64,000 nucleotides of DNA from positions 12,592 to 76,591 of the forward strand of contig JAWLFY010000004.1 in assembly GCA_041685355.1 (NCBI GenBank). Direction: 5' to 3'. Under the pieces are notes generated by a model. The model searched no databases. It saw only the letters and a list, made by a program, of their open reading frames with translations, and was not told where the DNA came from. Shown here piece after piece: positions 1 to 9,525 of the stretch; positions within the stretch are counted from its first letter, which is position 1, and the number at the start of each line of letters is the position of its first letter. The translations under genes were made by a program, and so were the position numbers. This stretch comes from JAWLFY01 sp041685355. GTDB lineage: Bacteria; Planctomycetota; Planctomycetia; Pirellulales; Pirellulaceae.

Positions 1-416
1 TTCCCGGTCGACTCCCAGAGTTGTCCGTTGGCGACGAACACTTCGGGGTTAACTTTGCCGGGCCGGTGGTCGAGCCGGAGCGGGTCATCGTCGGGGATGT
101 CGTCACCGTCGGACGACTTGTCTCGTGTGAACAGGCCGGTGACCGAGCCGGTCGTTCTCACCACGGCGTCTTTCGTTTTGGTCCCGAACGAGGCGAGCCG
201 GCTGGTGGTTGGCGTGTTCGGATCGGCGCCGAGGGTTTGATTCGGGCTGGGGGACGCTTGGGCGACGGCCCCAGCGGTCGGTGATGCCGGTTCGGACATC
301 GGGTTCAGGGGGGCGAGCGACATGCCGCTGCCGGAGCAACCGGCGGTCCCGCCGAGCACCGACCCGGCGATCAGCGCCGCGAGCCAGGCTCGACGCTTGG
401 GTTGCGACGTGTTCAC
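1..416 (-). CDS. Putative TPR lipoprotein, C-terminus outside window
   Basis: The frame opens with GTG at 416-414, 8 nt after a GGAG Shine-Dalgarno-like sequence, and stays open to the window edge (about 138 codons seen). The first 27 residues form a lipoprotein signal: basic start (PKRRAW), hydrophobic stretch and a lipobox ending TAGC at Cys27, so the product should be lipid-anchored in the envelope. A Ser/Pro/Thr-rich linker follows, then a sequence ending VFVANGQLWESTG that resembles the start of tetratricopeptide repeats in planctomycete envelope proteins. It lies downstream of the secretin gene on the same strand, so it may be an accessory lipoprotein (TadD/PilF-like role) of that secretion or pilus system. 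That role is inference from position; the repeats themselves lie beyond the edge. Confidence 0.7.
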   Translation of the reverse strand, partial: MNTSQPKRRAWLAALIAGSVLGGTAGCSGSGMSLAPLNPMSEPASPTAGAVAQASPSPNQTLGADPNTPTTSRLASFGTKTKDAVVRTTGSVTGLFTRDKSSDGDDIPDDDPLRLDHRPGKVNPEVFVANGQLWESTG

Positions 417-534
417 GGTCCGATTCTCCCAATGGGAACGGTCTGCCGGGGCGGAGGGGCCGCGGCGAGACGAGGGGTCGATCTGATGATTCCAATCAGG
501 AAGATCGGCCGGTCGGCGTGGGAAACTTCAGTGC

Positions 535-656
535 CTATCCGAAAAGGGGTCCGACCCTTTGTAGATTTCCAGCTGACATTGCGTTAACGGGGTTTTCCGT
601 GTCCTTGGGTGACTACCGGCTCGCTCCAAGAGAGGGTCGGACCCCTTTTCGGATAG
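535..656. repeat. Inverted-repeat element, 24-bp arms
   Basis: Positions 535-558 and 633-656 are perfect 24-bp inverted copies of one another (core AGGGTCGGACCCCTTTT), separated by 74 bp. Each arm is itself a partial palindrome (AGGG TCGGAC CCCT). The element fills most of the 336-bp space between the secretin gene and the TPR lipoprotein gene (417-752); no other gene was seen there. The arms resemble the GGGTC(A/C)GACCC-type sequences that accompany REP-associated tyrosine transposases, so a REP doublet or small MITE is likely. A transcription attenuator between the two genes is the alternative. Confidence 0.7.
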
Positions 657-752
657 CGCTCAGTCCGTTCTGGGATCGGGGTGAAACGAAGAACGCCGAC
701 GGGGAGCACCCCGCCGGCGTTCGATACGAATCGTGATGGTCGGTCGTTGACC

Positions 753-3700
753 TTAGCGACGCGGGTCGAACCCGGTCTGTGCGATCTCTTCTTCGTCTTG
801 GATGATGATCCGTGGGGTGACCATCATCATCAGGCTACTCGATTCGCGACCGACCGAGACGTTCCGGAAAAGTCGGCTCAGGTAAGGGATCTTGCTGAGC
901 ATCGGGACACCCCGTTCGGAGCGACCTTCGGAGAGCCGTTTGATCCCGCCGAGCAGGATCGTGCCTCCGTCCGGGACGCTCACGGTGGTGCTGATCGTGG
1001 TGATCGCGAACGTCGGCAGCTGGACCGTCGTACCGGAGATCACTTCTTCCTCTTCCTCGTCCTCTTCGATGTCGTCTTCGCCGTCACCGGTGGTGTCTTC
1101 GCGGTTGCGGCTGCTCCGCCGCGATCGCCGTTCGCCTTCGAACGTGAAGGTGTCGACGTCCCCGATTTGGCTAAAGAACGGCACCAGCGTGAGCCGGACG
1201 AACCGTTTGTCGTCGCTGACGACGCCTTGAACGTTCAGCTGGGTTCCTTCGTTGAGGACCACGATCACCGGTTGCTGGGCGACCGCGAAGTCGCCGACGA
1301 CCGGGGTGATACTCGTCACGAAGGGCCGTTGCACTTGGTCGGTGATGCTGGCGAGTTGACCGTCGAAGAGGGTCACCTTGGGGGCCTGCATCACGTTCGT
1401 TCGGGCGTCACCCTGGGCGGCTTGAAGGAAGAAGAACGCCTCGATGTCGCTGAGGATTGCGAACCCGAGGGTCGTCGCACTTTGCACGTCAAACCCGCCA
1501 AACGTCGGCGTGATCCCGAACGCGTTGTTATTCATCCGCACGTCGAAGTCGGCGGTGGGCAACCCGTCGGCGCCGAACCCGACGGTGACGCTCGAGCCGT
1601 CATCCTCGTCGGGGAGCCTGGAGATGTTGTCGTCGAATTGCAGGTCGAAATCGACCCCGATCTGTTCGAAGAAGTTGTCCGACAGCGTGATGAACCGGAC
1701 CTCGATCGTGATCTGCAGGTTTTGCAGCCGCCGCAGCGACTCGAGCAGGTCGGCAATTTGGTCGTGGACATCGCTCGTGGTGCTGACGACGAGGCTCAGG
1801 TTTTGCGGGTACTCGAACATGTTGCTCGGCCCGCCGACCGCTTCCCAGGTGTCGGGATTAACGGTGGTTTGGATCAGCTGTTTCAGCGACTCGAAGTCGG
1901 CGAAGGCTGCCCCGCCTTGGCCGCCGACTCCGGCGTTGTTCGGGCCGAATCCGCTGGAGCTGCCCATCGGGTGGTACTGGCCGAGCATGTTCGGGCCCAT
2001 CGACGCGGGGGAGGCGGACTTTGCCATCCCGGTACCGAGGTCGGTGGCGGAGACCGGCATGATCTGCACGTCGGATTGCGGCCGCGCCATTTGGTAGGCG
2101 GCCCGCAGGGCGCCCGGGAGCCCGTCTTCGTAACTTGTCGAGAAGTTAGGGATCGGTGTCACCAGGTCGGCGACTTTGTAGGTACGGGTTTCGACCCGGC
2201 TCCGTTTCGCCTCGTTGCTGGTGATGATCAACGCGTCATTCTCGATCACGTACGAGCAATCGAGGGTATCGAGCATGATGTTGAGCGCGCTTTTGAGGAA
2301 CACGCGGTTGTTGAGTTGCAGCGTGATCGGGGTGCTGCTTTCGACCCGGATCGCGGACAGCGCTCGGCGGTCGAGCACGATGTTGATGTTCGTGACCGCC
2401 GACAGTTCCTGGATCACTTCGCTGAGGGGCCGATCGCGATAGTTGATCTCGACTTCCTGCGTCGACAGCTTCTGCTTGATCTCCCGTTCGCGGGGACTCA
2501 GGCGTGAATCACTCCCGTCGCCCGAAAGCCGGCGGTTGGAGAGGTCTTCCCATTCGCGGGCGTCGCCGAACTCGAGTGGCAGGTTGGGGTTCGCGGTGAT
2601 CGCGCTCCGTTCGACGTCGAGCATCGATTTGACGAACGAATCCTCGAGCTGATCGCGGACCTCCTGGTTCATCAACAGTCGAGTCTTCATCCGGCTTTGC
2701 ATCAGCATGCTTTGGGCGATCGTCGAGTCGGGTTTGAGCTCGGCGACCTGTTTGGCGACGACTTCGGCTTCGGGGAACCGTCGCTGTTCGATCAGCTCGT
2801 TGAACTCTTCGACGAGGTTGGTGACCTCTTCTTCGATGCGTCCCGAGCGGGCCTGCTCGATCGCCATGTCCGACTTGACGGCTTCGTTGCGAACCTGCAG
2901 GTCGATCTCGGCTCGGTTGGCTTCGACGTAGCGGTTTTGCTCGGCGAGGGCGCGATTCACCAGTGCGGCCATCGAGCGTTTCGCGGCATCGTCGACGTTG
3001 CTCGCCTCGATCCGGCTGAGCACGCGTTCGAGTTTTTCGACCGCCTCGAGAGGCTTGGTCGTTTTCATTTGATTCGTCGCGGTGAGTTCCGCCTGGACTT
3101 CGCGGTACAACCGCTGCGTTGCGGTTTGTGATTCCAGTTCGGCCCGTTCGATCGGCGTCATCGGCTTCACCGGTTCGGCCGATCCGTCGCCCTTGGGGGC
3201 GGGGAGCCGTGTCGGCTGCAGCAGCGTGAGTTTGTCTTGCAGTTGGGCGCGGGTGGCGAGGTCGAGTTCCGATTCGAACTTCCAAGCTTCAAGGAACTTC
3301 GTGCGTGCGAGTCCTTTGTCGCCGGCGGACAACGCTTTCATCCCTTCGCGGAACAGCCGTTCGCCGGGGCCATCGCCCTCGGGCAGTTCCGTTTCGCCTT
3401 GGACGGGGCGAACGTTTCCGCCCGGATTGTCGCCGGCCGCGTTTTGGAACAGCATTTGGGCGATTTCGCCGGCGTCACCGGGGGTGCCGCCACCGACGGC
3501 CGGTCGGACGTCGCCGGCCGATGTCGGCAAGCCGACGCGGCGTGCGGCCGATTCGGCGTCGAGGACGAACTCCCAGACCCGGGGGTCGGCGGGGGCGAAC
3601 GCCGACTCGGGGACGTTCAGTTTTTGCGCCCGTTGGGCGTGTGTGAGGGCTTTGGCGATGTCGCCGCGGTCGAGTGCGGCGCGGCCGGTCGCGATCAGCC

Positions 3701-3926
3701 GCAAGGCCTCCCGCTTCCGTTCCGCCACCGGAGACTTCGCCGTGATCGCCGGGGACCCCGACGCTTTGGAGTCTCCGTCCGACGACGAGGTGTCGGCCGG
3801 CGGTTGGGCGGCGAGCCCTTCCGAAGGCATCGAGACCTGGGCGACCAGTTCCGTGGTTGCGACCAGCCAAAACACTGCGGCTAGGCGGACCACCCGAGGG
3901 TTCGGCATGGGTGCGAGGCGTTTCAA
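753..3926 (-). CDS. Secretin (type II/III secretion or type IV pilus outer-membrane channel)
   Basis: About 1057 residues. The N-terminal half is helical and TPR-like, with charged coiled-coil stretches. A secretin N-domain follows (VEINYRDRPLSEVIQEL, then INIVLDRRALSAIRV), then the C-terminal beta-barrel secretin domain with LQITIEVRFITLSDNFFEQIG and the closing signature VPDGGTILLGGI ... GVPMLSKIPYLSRLF ... VTPRIII. An acidic insert (EEDEEEEE) interrupts the barrel. The start is placed at TTG 3926, seven nt after AAGGAG; it gives a signal peptide (MKRLAPMPNPRVVRLAAVF). A GTG at 3953 would add nine residues without a better ribosome site. The product should form the outer-membrane pore of a T2SS or pilus machine. 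No ATPase, pseudopilin or inner-membrane gene is nearby, so the machine cannot be assigned. Confidence 0.9.
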   Translation of the reverse strand: MKRLAPMPNPRVVRLAAVFWLVATTELVAQVSMPSEGLAAQPPADTSSSDGDSKASGSPAITAKSPVAERKREALRLIATGRAALDRGDIAKALTHAQRAQKLNVPESAFAPADPRVWEFVLDAESAARRVGLPTSAGDVRPAVGGGTPGDAGEIAQMLFQNAAGDNPGGNVRPVQGETELPEGDGPGERLFREGMKALSAGDKGLARTKFLEAWKFESELDLATRAQLQDKLTLLQPTRLPAPKGDGSAEPVKPMTPIERAELESQTATQRLYREVQAELTATNQMKTTKPLEAVEKLERVLSRIEASNVDDAAKRSMAALVNRALAEQNRYVEANRAEIDLQVRNEAVKSDMAIEQARSGRIEEEVTNLVEEFNELIEQRRFPEAEVVAKQVAELKPDSTIAQSMLMQSRMKTRLLMNQEVRDQLEDSFVKSMLDVERSAITANPNLPLEFGDAREWEDLSNRRLSGDGSDSRLSPREREIKQKLSTQEVEINYRDRPLSEVIQELSAVTNINIVLDRRALSAIRVESSTPITLQLNNRVFLKSALNIMLDTLDCSYVIENDALIITSNEAKRSRVETRTYKVADLVTPIPNFSTSYEDGLPGALRAAYQMARPQSDVQIMPVSATDLGTGMAKSASPASMGPNMLGQYHPMGSSSGFGPNNAGVGGQGGAAFADFESLKQLIQTTVNPDTWEAVGGPSNMFEYPQNLSLVVSTTSDVHDQIADLLESLRRLQNLQITIEVRFITLSDNFFEQIGVDFDLQFDDNISRLPDEDDGSSVTVGFGADGLPTADFDVRMNNNAFGITPTFGGFDVQSATTLGFAILSDIEAFFFLQAAQGDARTNVMQAPKVTLFDGQLASITDQVQRPFVTSITPVVGDFAVAQQPVIVVLNEGTQLNVQGVVSDDKRFVRLTLVPFFSQIGDVDTFTFEGERRSRRSSRNREDTTGDGEDDIEEDEEEEEVISGTTVQLPTFAITTISTTVSVPDGGTILLGGIKRLSEGRSERGVPMLSKIPYLSRLFRNVSVGRESSSLMMMVTPRIIIQDEEEIAQTGFDPRR

Positions 3927-4287
3927 CGCGACTCTCCTTCTTCGCGACGGCACGGCAATCGTGATTTACTCTACAAGCGGCCAACTGGGGCAACCGTTCG
4001 GCTGTCAGCAATCTGGCTGACCCCCGTCCGAGCTGGCTAACCTTCGTCCGTGGAGGCGGCCCGCGCTTCGGAGGTCTCCGCGCGGACGTATCCGCTGCGG
4101 AGAGATTCCCGGTTTGGGGCGGGAATAGGGTCTGACGGCCGCAGGTGTCAACCCCGGATGCGGTTTTTTCGGAAGACTTTCCGTGACCGTCCGTGCGATC
4201 GGTGATCCGTTATCATGACGACCCGTTTTGGCATCCTCCTCTACCGCGTTCGCTCCCCGTTTTCGCGCCTACGCAGGAATCTTCGAA
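3927..4287. other. Divergent intergenic region, 361 bp
   Basis: It separates the outward-facing secretin and sialidase genes, so both promoters should lie here. The only structure I can point to is a pair of imperfect 18-bp direct repeats (CTGGCT[G/A]ACC..CGTCCG) at 4013-4030 and 4033-4050, a 20-bp period that could be two helical turns of an operator about 90 bp before the secretin start. No clear -35/-10 pair and no gene were recognised. Confidence 0.4.
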
Positions 4288-5544
4288 ATGAATCATCCTC
4301 CGCCGACTCTCACGAGATCGTTGTGTGGGCCAGTCGTCGGCCTGGTGGCCTTGATCGCCTTGGCAGCCTCGGGGGCCGGTGACGCGACGGCGCAGCGGGC
4401 GGACGTGACGCGTCCCGAAGCGGGGATCGAGCCGTTTCTGGGTGAAGCGCGGATGACGGCGGCGGATCTGTTTCCTGACGAACGGTTCCCCAACGTCGTC
4501 GTGGCTCGCGACGGCACGATCGTCGCGACTTGGGGGAGCCACCGGGTTCGCGTCCGGCGTAGCGAAGACGGCGGCGAGACGTGGGGGCCGGAGATCGCGG
4601 TCGGGGAAGGGATCCACGGCGGCGGCGTGATCGTTGACGAGCGGACGGGCGATTTGTTGCTGTTCACCCATCCCGAGCATCCGCCCCGTGACGGGATGCC
4701 GGCGGCGCGGACGCTGTACCGCAGCAGCGATCATGGGAAGAGCTGGGTCGAATCGGATGCCGAGTTTCGTCCGGACGCTGGCGGTTATCTCCCGTCGCTG
4801 CACATGATGGAACACGGGACCACGCTGGTCCGTGGCGAACATGCCGGGCGTCTGATCCGGCCGGCTCGCGTCTATCGACGCTCTCCCGAGCGTTACTGTG
4901 ACACGATCTACAGCGACGACGGCGGGAAGACTTGGCTCGCCGGTGAACCGTTTCCGGTGAAGGGGACCGGCGAGGCCGCGTTGGTCGAGCTCTCCGACGG
5001 ACGGTTGTTGGCGTCCACCCGGTACAGCTTTTTTCCGGAGAACGAGACGCTTCGTCACCAGCGATTGCACGCGTACAGCGACGACGGCGGGGTGAGTTGG
5101 CACGATCCGTTCTTTTCCGACTCGGTCCCCGACGGCCCCCGGTATCGAGGGACCGACCGTCGCGGGGCGAACTACAACGGACACTTCGGTTTGTTCGGAG
5201 GGCTGTGCCGGTTGCCGGTCGCCGGTCACGACGTGTTGATCACGAGCAACGCCGACCATGACGGGCACGAGCGGGTCCGGCTGACGGTGTGGGCGAGCTT
5301 CGACGGTGGGCGGAGCTGGCCTGTTAAACGGCTCGTCCACGAAGGTCCGAGCGCGTACTCGTCGCTCACCGCCGGGCGCCCCGGGACGGCGGGGGAAGGT
5401 CAGATTTATCTGCAGTACGAATACGGCGAGGGGGATCGGCAGTACGTCGGTTGCAAGTTGGCACGTTTCAACTTGAGTTGGTTGTTGGACGGGGAATCGA
5501 CGGGTGACGGCGAAGTCCCCGAGCGATTCGCCGAGGGACGTTGA
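4288..5544 (+). CDS. Secreted sialidase / BNR-repeat glycosidase
   Basis: 418 residues. The ATG at 4288 follows GCAGGAATC and gives a classical signal peptide (basic/polar start, GPVVGLVALIALAA, cleavage near DATAQ). The body is a six-bladed beta-propeller of the exo-alpha-sialidase type: several Asp-box motifs of the form S-x-D-x-G-x-T/S-W are visible (RSEDGGETW, RSSDHGKSW, YSDDGGKTW, YSDDGGVSW). The family removes terminal sialic acid or acts on related acidic sugars outside the cell, which fits the sulfatase-rich context. The exact substrate cannot be read from the sequence. The stop is only 10 nt before the start of the nuclease gene, so the three genes 4288-9507 may be co-transcribed although they look functionally unrelated. 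Confidence 0.88.
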   Translation: MNHPPPTLTRSLCGPVVGLVALIALAASGAGDATAQRADVTRPEAGIEPFLGEARMTAADLFPDERFPNVVVARDGTIVATWGSHRVRVRRSEDGGETWGPEIAVGEGIHGGGVIVDERTGDLLLFTHPEHPPRDGMPAARTLYRSSDHGKSWVESDAEFRPDAGGYLPSLHMMEHGTTLVRGEHAGRLIRPARVYRRSPERYCDTIYSDDGGKTWLAGEPFPVKGTGEAALVELSDGRLLASTRYSFFPENETLRHQRLHAYSDDGGVSWHDPFFSDSVPDGPRYRGTDRRGANYNGHFGLFGGLCRLPVAGHDVLITSNADHDGHERVRLTVWASFDGGRSWPVKRLVHEGPSAYSSLTAGRPGTAGEGQIYLQYEYGEGDRQYVGCKLARFNLSWLLDGESTGDGEVPERFAEGR

Positions 5545-5554
5545 TCGGGGCGAG

Positions 5555-6781
5555 ATGGTTAAGTTTCTGCATACGGCGGATTGGCAAATCGGGATGAGGG
5601 CGGCGCACGTCGGGGCGGTCGGCGGACGGGTCCGCGGCGAACGGCTGCAGGCCGCCCGCCGCGTCGTGACGGTCGCGAACGAGAGCGCCGCCGAGTTTCT
5701 GATCGTCGCCGGGGACACGTTTGAGGACAACGCGGTCGATCGGTTGCTCGTTCAGCAAGTCGCCGACATCTTGGCGGGCTTTCGCGGACCGGTGTTTTTG
5801 ATTCCCGGCAATCACGACCCGCTGGTGCCCGGCTCGGTTTGGGAACACGCGTCGTGGAAGTCGCATGCGAACCTGCGGGTGTTGACGGCGGACGAGCCGG
5901 TTGAAGTCGCCGGCGTGACGCTGTATCCGTGTCCGCTACACGAGAAGTATTCGCCCCGCGACCCCACGCGTTGGATCGATGCCCGGGACGATTCGCGGGT
6001 CGCGATCGGGATCGCCCACGGGACGGTGGAGGGAGTCGCCCACGGGGAGCTCGACTACCCGATCCCGCGTGACGCCGCGGACCGCGCCGGGCTCGATTAT
6101 CTGGGGCTCGGACATTGGCACTCGTTCGCCTCCTATCCGCCGCCCGGAGGTTCGCCGTTTGGCGGGAGCTCGGCGGGGGCGGGCGGGACTTCGGCGTTGG
6201 GATCATGGGACGGGGGGGCGTCTCGGGCCGAATCGTCTCGGGCCGAATCGTCTCGGTTGGCTTATTCGGGGACGCACGAGACGACGAAGTTCGGCGAGCG
6301 TGACAGCGGCAACGCGTTGTTGGTCGAGATCCCGGCGCGTGGCGAGATGCCGCGGTTGACGCCGATCCGCACGGGCGGGTTGACTTGGCGGGTGATCGAA
6401 CGGGGGCTCGCCGACGACGGTGACGCGGCCCGGCTTCGGCAAGAGTTGGAGGCGATCGGTGCGGCCGACACGACGCTGCTCGACGTGCGGCTTCGCGGCG
6501 TGCTGGGTCGCGACGACGAGTCGGAGCTGAGGCGGATGGAAGAGTTACTTCAGGCGCGGTTCCTGTTCGGCCGACTCGACGCGTCGGGGGCCGTGCCACG
6601 TCCGGACGACGACCGATGGCTTGACGAGTTGCCGGCCGGGGTGATTCGTGAAACGGCGCGGCAGATCCGATCGTGGTCCGATCCCGGTTGGGTCGAAGGT
6701 CGTCCCGAGGCCGCGTCGCCGGAGGTCGCGACGCGGGCGCTGTTGGAGCTGTACCGGATGCAGCGGGAGGCGGGCGAGTGA
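5555..6781 (+). CDS. sbcD: SbcD/Mre11-like metallophosphoesterase exonuclease
   Basis: 408 residues from ATG 5555. Mre11-type nuclease motifs are in order: HTADWQIG (residues 6-13), VAGDTFEDN, IPGNHDPL, IAHGTVEG and LGLGHWHS. In motif I the usual D-x-H is D-W-Q, a variant I recall from some bacterial relatives. The product should pair with the ATPase encoded downstream to process DNA ends or hairpins at double-strand breaks. The two genes overlap by four nt (GTGA), indicating translational coupling. Within the capping region a 15-bp unit is tandemly repeated (6220-6256), giving SRAESSRAESSR; this looks like a recent loop expansion. Identification as a member of the SbcD/YhaO/Mre11 family is secure; true equivalence to E. 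coli SbcD is not. Confidence 0.87.
   Translation: MVKFLHTADWQIGMRAAHVGAVGGRVRGERLQAARRVVTVANESAAEFLIVAGDTFEDNAVDRLLVQQVADILAGFRGPVFLIPGNHDPLVPGSVWEHASWKSHANLRVLTADEPVEVAGVTLYPCPLHEKYSPRDPTRWIDARDDSRVAIGIAHGTVEGVAHGELDYPIPRDAADRAGLDYLGLGHWHSFASYPPPGGSPFGGSSAGAGGTSALGSWDGGASRAESSRAESSRLAYSGTHETTKFGERDSGNALLVEIPARGEMPRLTPIRTGGLTWRVIERGLADDGDAARLRQELEAIGAADTTLLDVRLRGVLGRDDESELRRMEELLQARFLFGRLDASGAVPRPDDDRWLDELPAGVIRETARQIRSWSDPGWVEGRPEAASPEVATRALLELYRMQREAGE
6220..6256. repeat. 15-bp tandem repeat inside sbcD
   Basis: About 2.5 copies of GTCTCGGGCCGAATC. The unit length keeps the reading frame and encodes repeated SRAES. It lies in a Gly/Ala/Ser-rich loop after the HWH metal motif, a place that can tolerate insertions. 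Confidence 0.9.
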
Positions 6782-9507
6782 TTCTACGGGGGATCGAGAT
6801 CCAGGGATGGCGTTGTTTCGCCGGGGCGGCTTCCGTCGGTCCGCTGGGCGACGGGTTGAACATCATCCATGGGCCCAACGGCGTGGGTAAATCGACGTTG
6901 ATGTCGGCGGTCGCGCGGGGGCTGTTCGATAGCCACTCGGTGCGCGGGGCGGACATGCTCGCGCTGCGTCCTTGGGGCCGTGATTTGTCGCCGAAGGTAA
7001 CGATCGAGTTCGATCACGAGGGAGAACGGTTTCGCTTGACGAAGCAGTTCTTGCAGGGTGCCGCGTCGGTGCTGTCTCGGATGGAAGGGGAGCGGTTCGT
7101 CCCGTTGGCGGAGAACCGCGAGGCGGACGACCGGGCCCGCGGGCTGCTCGCGGGGGACGCGCCCGGAAGGGGCGCGACCGACGCACGCCACTGGGGTCTG
7201 GCACAGATCCTTTGGGCGACTCAGGGAAGTCTGCAGATCGAGCAGCTCGCGGGTCGCACCAGGGCGACGATCGAGGACGCGTTGGGGGCGCAAATCGCGG
7301 CTCCCGGGAGCGACGCGATCGAGAAACGGATCGTTGACCGTTACGGCAAAATCTTTACCGGCACCGGTCGGCTCCGTTCGGGGACCACCGCGCCGGCGAT
7401 CGTCGCCAAGGCCGCGCGGCTTGAGGCCGCGGCGAAGGAACGTGACACGTTGCGGCGTCGGCTCGAGGAGTTTGAAGAGGCGAGTCGCCGGATCGAAGAT
7501 TTCGGCCAGGCCGCCGAGTCGGCTCGCCGCGAAGAGCAGGAGCTGAACGATCGGATCAAGACGCTCCGCGGCCAAGCCCAAGCGTACCGCGAACTGACCC
7601 ATCGGCGGACGCTGCACCGGCAAGCCGCCGACGCAGCCGAAGAGGACTACCGTCGCCAAACGGACAAGCTTGAGGCGATCCGTGACGCCGAGAAGGAACT
7701 GGCGACGGTATCGCAAGGGCTAACCCAGCGACAGGCCGAGCTTCCCGCCCAGGCGAGTTTGGTCGAGCAGTGCGAACGGGATGTCGAGGCGGCCGAACTC
7801 CGAAAGGGGGAGGTCGTCGGGCGTCGTGGCGAGGTCACGGAGGCTCGGGGGATCGCCGAAACCGCCGACCGCTACGTCCGCACGCTGACCCGCCAGGACG
7901 AACTCGAGAAGCGGATTCATCGGCTCGAGTCGGCTGCCGAGGAGCTGAAACGGCTCCGCGCGTCGCGGGACGAGATCGTGGTCCCCGACCGATCGACGAT
8001 GACCAAGATCGGAAAGCTGGCGCGACAGCGGGACGATTCGAGGCTCCGTCTCGACGCGGCCGTGATCACCGTCACCGTGACTCCGGAAGCGGATCACCCG
8101 CTACGGGTCATGCGTGGGGAGGCCCCCGAATCGGAAACCCTTCACGGTGCGAAGCCGACACGGATCCGAGGCGTGCCCGAAGTCGCGTTCGTGATTCCCG
8201 GCGTCGGGGAATTCCGCGCGACCGGGCCGACGGGCGATTTCGAGCAACTGCAACGCCAATGGGAGACGGCCGACGGTCGATTTCGCGAGTTGACGGCCGG
8301 GTTCGGGACCGAGGACGTGGCGGTGCTCGAAACGCGTCGCGCCGAAGTCGACGAGTTGGAACGTCAGATCGAACAGGCGAAGGTCAAGGTCGAGACGCTT
8401 CTCGACGGGAGTTCGCTCGAGTCGTACCGAGAACAGCGGCGACAGGCCGCGGGGGTGTTGGGGGAGATCCTCGAGAGGTTTCCGTCGTGGAACGATTCAC
8501 CCCCCGAGCCGGCGGATTCACGACGCCGCGCCGAAGAGTTGGCCGAGGCGTTCGAGCGGGACGTCCGCGAGGCCGACACCGAGCTCGAACGGGTGCGACG
8601 GGCGCTTCAAGCGGCGGTCCAGAAGCGGTCTGCCGCCGCGACCGAGATCGTTCGGCTCGAGGCCGAAACCGGGGCGATCAAACGGCGTCTCGAGTCGCTC
8701 CGGGCCGACGGGTGGGATGACGCGGCGCGACGGGAAAAACTGACCGATGCCGCACTCCGACGTGATACCGAGCTCGGAAAATTGAAACAGGTCAAAGCGG
8801 AGATCGAGGCGTTCGACGACGACCCGGTTCAAACGCTCGAGATCATGGAACGGCAACTCGAAGCGGTACGGGAGCGGTCCGTCGAGGCGGTGAGGAAGCT
8901 CGACAACGAGTCCGGCCGGCTCGAGCAAATCACGTCGGAGGCGCCTTACTCGGCGCTCGCACAGGTCGAAGAAGAGATCGAGGCGTTGCGGGAAGAGATC
9001 GCCCGCCAACAGGTCGAGATCGACGCGATCCGGTTGCTCCGTGAAACTCTCGAATCTCAGCGGCGGGAGGTGATGGGGTCGGTGTTGCATCCGATCCAGA
9101 AGCGGGCGAACCATATTCTCCGTCGGATCGCGGGATCGCGGTTCGAAGACGTCCGCTTCGACGAGTCGTTGCTCCCCAACGGCGTTGCGCCGCGACATGC
9201 GGAAGACACCGTGTCGCTCACCGAGATTTCCGGGGGCGAGCGCGAACAAGTTCACTTCGCCGTCCGGATGGCGCTCGCCGATGCCGCGTTCCGAAACTCG
9301 CGGCAGATGGTGATCCTCGACGACGTGTTCACCTACACCGACGCGACTCGGCTCGCGAGAATCGTCGCGATCCTCGGCGATTTTTCGGAACGGTTTCAAA
9401 TCGTCCTGCTGACGTGCCATCCCGAACGTTATCGAGGGTTGGCGGGGGCCGAGTTCTTCGACCTGGAATCGATCGACGCCGGGAAGAACGACGCGAGTCG
9501 GAGCTAG
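6778..9507 (+). CDS. sbcC: SbcC/Rad50-like coiled-coil ATPase lacking a zinc hook
   Basis: 909 residues from GTG 6778, preceded by GGGAGG. The N-terminal Walker A is GPNGVGKST (residues 32-40). Two long coiled coils follow. The C-terminal lobe has the ABC signature ISGGEREQ (about 815-822) and Walker B MVILDDVF (about 844-851). Together they form the head domain that drives the partner nuclease. The Rad50/SbcC Cys-x-x-Cys zinc hook is absent; the only cysteines are isolated. Where the coils should meet (about residues 428-485) there is a compact beta-rich insert beginning VITVTVTPEADHPL and ending GEFRATGP. This resembles the YhaN-like branch of the family more than canonical SbcC. The start codon overlaps the sbcD stop, so the two are made together. 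Confidence 0.85.
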   Translation: MILRGIEIQGWRCFAGAASVGPLGDGLNIIHGPNGVGKSTLMSAVARGLFDSHSVRGADMLALRPWGRDLSPKVTIEFDHEGERFRLTKQFLQGAASVLSRMEGERFVPLAENREADDRARGLLAGDAPGRGATDARHWGLAQILWATQGSLQIEQLAGRTRATIEDALGAQIAAPGSDAIEKRIVDRYGKIFTGTGRLRSGTTAPAIVAKAARLEAAAKERDTLRRRLEEFEEASRRIEDFGQAAESARREEQELNDRIKTLRGQAQAYRELTHRRTLHRQAADAAEEDYRRQTDKLEAIRDAEKELATVSQGLTQRQAELPAQASLVEQCERDVEAAELRKGEVVGRRGEVTEARGIAETADRYVRTLTRQDELEKRIHRLESAAEELKRLRASRDEIVVPDRSTMTKIGKLARQRDDSRLRLDAAVITVTVTPEADHPLRVMRGEAPESETLHGAKPTRIRGVPEVAFVIPGVGEFRATGPTGDFEQLQRQWETADGRFRELTAGFGTEDVAVLETRRAEVDELERQIEQAKVKVETLLDGSSLESYREQRRQAAGVLGEILERFPSWNDSPPEPADSRRRAEELAEAFERDVREADTELERVRRALQAAVQKRSAAATEIVRLEAETGAIKRRLESLRADGWDDAARREKLTDAALRRDTELGKLKQVKAEIEAFDDDPVQTLEIMERQLEAVRERSVEAVRKLDNESGRLEQITSEAPYSALAQVEEEIEALREEIARQQVEIDAIRLLRETLESQRREVMGSVLHPIQKRANHILRRIAGSRFEDVRFDESLLPNGVAPRHAEDTVSLTEISGGEREQVHFAVRMALADAAFRNSRQMVILDDVFTYTDATRLARIVAILGDFSERFQIVLLTCHPERYRGLAGAEFFDLESIDAGKNDASRS

Positions 9508-9525
9508 CGAGATAGCCCGACCTGT

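Noticed and set aside
681..2507. Long plus-strand frame of 608 codons opposite the secretin
   Set aside because: Arg/Asp-rich antisense composition typical of high-GC genes; the minus strand carries the clear secretin domains.
4213..5730. Minus-strand frame of 505 codons over sialidase and sbcD
   Set aside because: Covers two genes with clear motifs on the plus strand; random composition.
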